Positions 60,490 to 64,000 of a stretch of 64,000 nt of DNA are shown piece after piece. Source of the DNA: Physcomitrium patens (Eukaryota; Streptophyta; Bryopsida; Funariales; Funariaceae). Below the pieces are notes generated by a model. It was not told the DNA's origin, ran no database searches, and worked only from the letters and a program-made list of their open reading frames with translations. Position 1 is the first letter of the stretch. Every line of letters begins with the position of its first letter. Location of the stretch: the NCBI RefSeq assembly GCF_000002425.4, contig NC_037254.1, forward strand, positions 23,007,661 to 23,071,660, written 5' to 3'. Both the position numbers and the translations under genes were made by a program.

Positions 60490-63340
60490 GTCAAATACTC
60501 ATTGGATCTCTTAAACTTGCTTCTTTTGATGCTTCTCCCATTTGTTCTTTAGAATCCTTTGATAATGGTCCGGCAATAGGCTTTACCTTCTTATCTGCCG
60601 TTTTATATCTCGTCTCTACTGTGACTTCTGGTGCTTGAAAAGATTCAAGTATGGTATAAACCTCTCTCGAATGAATCTCAACAATCTTATCATTATCCCC
60701 TAACCCAATAGATGTAATCAATTCCAATGAATCTTCCAGTCCATTTTCTTCATAAACACCCAAAATCCTCTCATCATCTTGCAATGTACCTATCTTGCGT
60801 AATTGTCCTTCAATATTATATAATCTTTTTCTTTCTTTTCTTTTAAAATCATCAACTTTCTTATACATAATATTTCCATTCTCCAATATACCAATAAAAC
60901 TCGCATCAAAGGCACCTTCATCTCGCGAGATTACCTCCTCTTTTGTACCTCCATAATCTCGCTTTAAAGTGGTACATCCCCAAAATCCTTAAATCCTTCA
61001 ACAATCTTTGGTAATGGTTTCTCCCTCAACCTATCTCGATTCCGTTCATGGTTAGGAGGTACTGTTAGAAATTGTACAGCTTTCCTCCCATCTTCGCTCC
61101 GTACCCTTGCATAAGCAGAACCATCGTCAAGTACTTTTGTTTCCATCTGTGTTGCCGTGATATAAGGTTGTCCTAAAATCAACGGATAAGATCGTGTATC
61201 TTGAACGAAGAAATGTTGCTCCGTCGCAACATCCCCAATCCGAATTTTGACATCTGGACAAGCTCCATATAATTCGCCTCGTGTGTTATTAGCTGCTCGT
61301 ATTGCCCATCCATGTTCCATATCAATTGGCCATTTTTGCTTCTTATAAAGATCTTTAGACATGAGATTTATTTCAGAACCATGGTCCACCAAAGCAACTA
61401 TTGGTTCTTCTATATCTCCTACCTTCACCAATACCTCAGTAGTTGCCCTTGCCCAATGCTTTCGAGTATAATGGCTCAAAGTTTCCATTTCCTTGTCACT
61501 AGAATCTTCGAAATGTAGTCACTGATTATACCCATTCTTTTCATTTGTTGGTTGCTTGTAACCAATATCAACCTCTTCTTCATCTCTACATATTCTTGCA
61601 TCAATAGCATGACTCATTCCAGTTTCGCCCATTAATTGCCTCTTTCGCTTAATGCTGTCAATGATAACATCATGAAATTCCTTCTTTGCAATTTCCAAGA
61701 CTTCTTTCAATGTGAATTCCACCTTAGCGTTTAATATACGTTCTTCCAACACCCCTTTCAAATTTGTTGCCACTTCAATGTCAAAAAGTAGCTTATAAGC
61801 AATTGATTTGCCCTTATCTTTTGTCTCCGTTGTTTTTTCTCCCAATGATACTGAGGTATCCTTTACAGGCAATTCTTGTGAAGCTGCCTCCTGAGCCTTG
61901 TCTCCTCGAGTTTGCCTCTTAAAAGAATTTCCTTCTCTTGTATCATCAAAGTTTCCTCGTCTTTTTTCTTCCATTAAAGCTTCATGTTGGCTCTTAGCAA
62001 TATATGCATGAACTGAAAGGGATTCAACAGGATCCTCCCAACTTTTTCTACCTCGTATTGTAGCTGCAGTTCTCAATAACGCTTCTCGAGGTAATTTCCC
62101 TTCTTGCATTGTAGAAACGGTAGAAGCCCAAAACTCACTGGTTTCCGTACTTCCACCAATTTCATCATCTACTCTAGCACCATAACTTGCACTTTCTCGT
62201 GCTACTGTTTCATGCTCTTTTAAGTAATCTTGAACCAATGCTCTCATTCCTCCCTTGCCAAAATTGGTTTGAAGAATATCCTCTCTATTTTTCAATGCTA
62301 TCTTTCCATCTTTCCAGCAAATAATTCCCTGCCGTATCATATTATTAAATTCATTGCAATCTTTTCTAGTGTGTGAAGCATCATCACACCAAATGCATCT
62401 TTGTACATATCCTTGTTTTGAAACATTCTTCGAATTGTTTATAGAAGTATTCTCTTCAAGTCTTGCCAATTTGATTTGAAGATCTCGCATTCCTCGTATA
62501 ATTTCTTCCATACCCATATCTGCTTTCTTTGACAAGGATGTCGAAGGTTGAACTGTAGGCATTGTTGGTGGTGTTGTACGTACTGGAGCTTTGGGTGCTT
62601 GTATTGTTTTCGGAATATTGCTCCTATCCTTCCTCCTTTCTTTTTTTGTAAGCAACCCCACCGCATCTTCAACGTTCTTCCACTTCGTTGTCAATCCTTC
62701 ATCTTCTTCTTTATCTTCAAGAAGGGGTTCTAATTTCTCTTGCAATTCTCCATCAGCAGCTTGAAGAAATAGATCAACTTTGTTCGGCTCCAATGTCAAT
62801 TTTTCTACCTTCGATAATTGAGAGTACTGCCTCTCAAATTCCCTCGGTAGCTCTATTACTTGCAAATTCTTATTGGGCCGTTCAATCCATCCCAGAAACA
62901 GCTTTTAGTAACGCTATCAGCATCTTCCAAGAAATATTCGTCTTTTAAGGCATGTGAAAAATCCTCCCATGAATTCCCACAACGATCCGTAATCGATGTA
63001 ATGTGGTTCCTTATCTCCGGTATCGTGGCAAGTCCAAATAGTGCAACCATTTTCTTCTCAGAAACCCGATTTAATTCCATTTCACGAACATAACATCTTA
63101 AATACCTTGAAATATTCCTCCCATCAAATTGATCAATTTTATTGACCACTGCTTGCAATGCTTTGGTTGCCAAAGCTTCCTTTCGATCATTGCTTTGCTG
63201 TTGCTGCATTGACAATGAGAAGGCTTGAAACAAACTAGCAATGGACGGATCCATGTGCATACCTTATCCTTTAGAAGACTCCCCACCAGAAACTCCTCCC
63301 AAAAATCCTTCAAAATTTTTATTTTCGTTTTTCATAAAAA
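60490..63340 (-). pseudogene. A4 gag and protease region
   Basis: Gag lies on the right, with KIDQFDGRNISRYLRCYV near 63.1 kb and zinc knuckle CIWCDDASHTRKDC near 62.4 kb. A long charged linker follows, then the retropepsin-like IVALVDHGSEINLMSKDLYK near 61.4 kb. A further linker (METKVLDDGSAYARVRSEDG, GLGDNDKIVEIHSREVYT) connects to RT. Differences from A1 and A3 are spread evenly, unlike the A1-A3 pair. Broken. Confidence 0.88.
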
Positions 63341-63407
63341 TAAAGATAAAATCAACCGAAATCCAATACCTTCCACCTCAAGCTTTCACGTCGGGTTCAC
63401 CACTTTT

Positions 63408-64000
63408 TGTCGTATTACGTGCTTTCCTACTCGAGAACGCGCCGGGCGTTTGACTATAGAAGGTAGTATGGAGATTCATCGATAGTCAAGCAGTCTATCA
63501 GTTTTGACTGCTGGAATATAAACGACTACAACAATGTACCGTAAATCTATACGGATGCTCTTCGACTGCTTGTCGAAGGCCTTTTTGCTCGAGCCGGTAG
63601 GTCTCTAGACGTTACAGAGAACTCCTAACAATCCAAACTGTTAATCTTTAATACCGCTTTGTAGTTACGATCTTGTATCCTCTGACTGTCTTGTTAGATT
63701 AACCCAATAAATTTCATTCACTCCGCATACTCAATCCTATAGACACCCTTTTAATCCTTCAATCACAGACGTAACTCGATTTTACAAAACAGTCAAGAGT
63801 ATTCAAACCCACTTCATTAAAAATCCCGATTCACCATTACAATACTGACTTTAGCAGCGATTGCCTCAGTCTTCTCAAAACTCTACGAAGAAGAAAAATC
63901 CAAATTCTATGTCTTTCCTTCCCCGACCCGAAGCATGAAGCTCCTCTCTCTAATCCCCTTGATCTTCAAAAACCTCCAATGAAAACCGAACTAGTAACCT
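63408..64000 (-). repeat. 5' LTR of A4, partial (continues past the window)
   Basis: It starts TGTCGTATTACGTGC and parallels 56,148 onward to the last base of the window. Confidence 0.9.

Larger units (their letters stand above)
56148..64000 (-). mobile_element. Ty3/gypsy family A fossil A4, best-preserved copy, running off the window
   Basis: A minus-strand element with its 3' LTR at 56,148-57,425, integrase tail, pol (about 58.0-60.5 kb), protease and gag (about 61-63.3 kb), primer site TGGTGAACCCGACGTG at 63,387-63,402 (minus), and the start of its 5' LTR at 63,408. It sits in a C-type LTR, with ATGC on the left flank; the right flank is outside. Over the first 400 bases its two LTRs are about 95% alike by eye, so it is younger than A1. 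It has long open stretches but is broken, with about half a dozen lesions. Confidence 0.92.

Overview
The window looks like nuclear DNA from a land plant. The only host gene I can read end to end has six exons with GT-AG introns and encodes a plant cinnamoyl-CoA-reductase-like dehydrogenase. The intergenic DNA is very AT-rich, with many (TA)n runs. About 70% of the window is fossil LTR retrotransposon. The chromovirus type present (families B and C) resembles the Tcn1-like elements reported from mosses and lycophytes, so a moss, lycophyte or fern is my guess, held loosely.

Layout. 1-32,307 is one deep nest. Chromovirus C (+ strand) was entered by A3 (Ty3 family A, - strand; 1-454 and 15,491-20,648) and by chromovirus B2 (- strand; 22,144-29,417). 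A3 was entered by chromovirus B1 (+ strand; 455-15,490), B1 by A1 (family A, - strand; 1,437-11,533), and the right LTR of A1 by a solo A-type LTR (9,631-11,159). B2 carries a 1.25-kb insert of unknown family. 32,550-37,528 is a decayed Ty1/copia element (D). 37.5-52.3 kb is the non-element part: AT-rich spacer, an unrecognised GC-richer island (38.5-40.5 kb), a gene-like but unidentified stretch (41.5-43.6 kb), spacer, a compact promoter-like block (46.9-47.1 kb) and the reductase-like gene (48,369-50,539). 52.3-55.7 kb is an old Ty3 element (E). 55.7-56.15 kb holds two C-type LTR pieces. 56,148 to the end is A4, the best-preserved family A copy.

Working parts and main signals. All the retroelements are broken and are described as fossils; the nesting gives their relative ages. 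The most interesting signals are these: (1) the LTRs of families B and E, and one C-type LTR, carry runs of TTCnnGAA units that match the heat-shock element, and in B they lie just upstream of a TATA box; (2) A1 and A3 share a nearly identical 1.2-kb tract although the flanking sequence and the LTRs have diverged several-fold more; (3) family A has an unusual reverse transcriptase box (FLDDVPIKG) of a type I associate with fungal Ty3 elements; (4) the host reductase-like protein lacks both the glycine-rich nucleotide loop and the catalytic tyrosine; (5) five ACGT-core sites lie within 135 bases upstream of a TATA box about 1.3 kb before that gene's start codon. All identities quoted are by-eye estimates.
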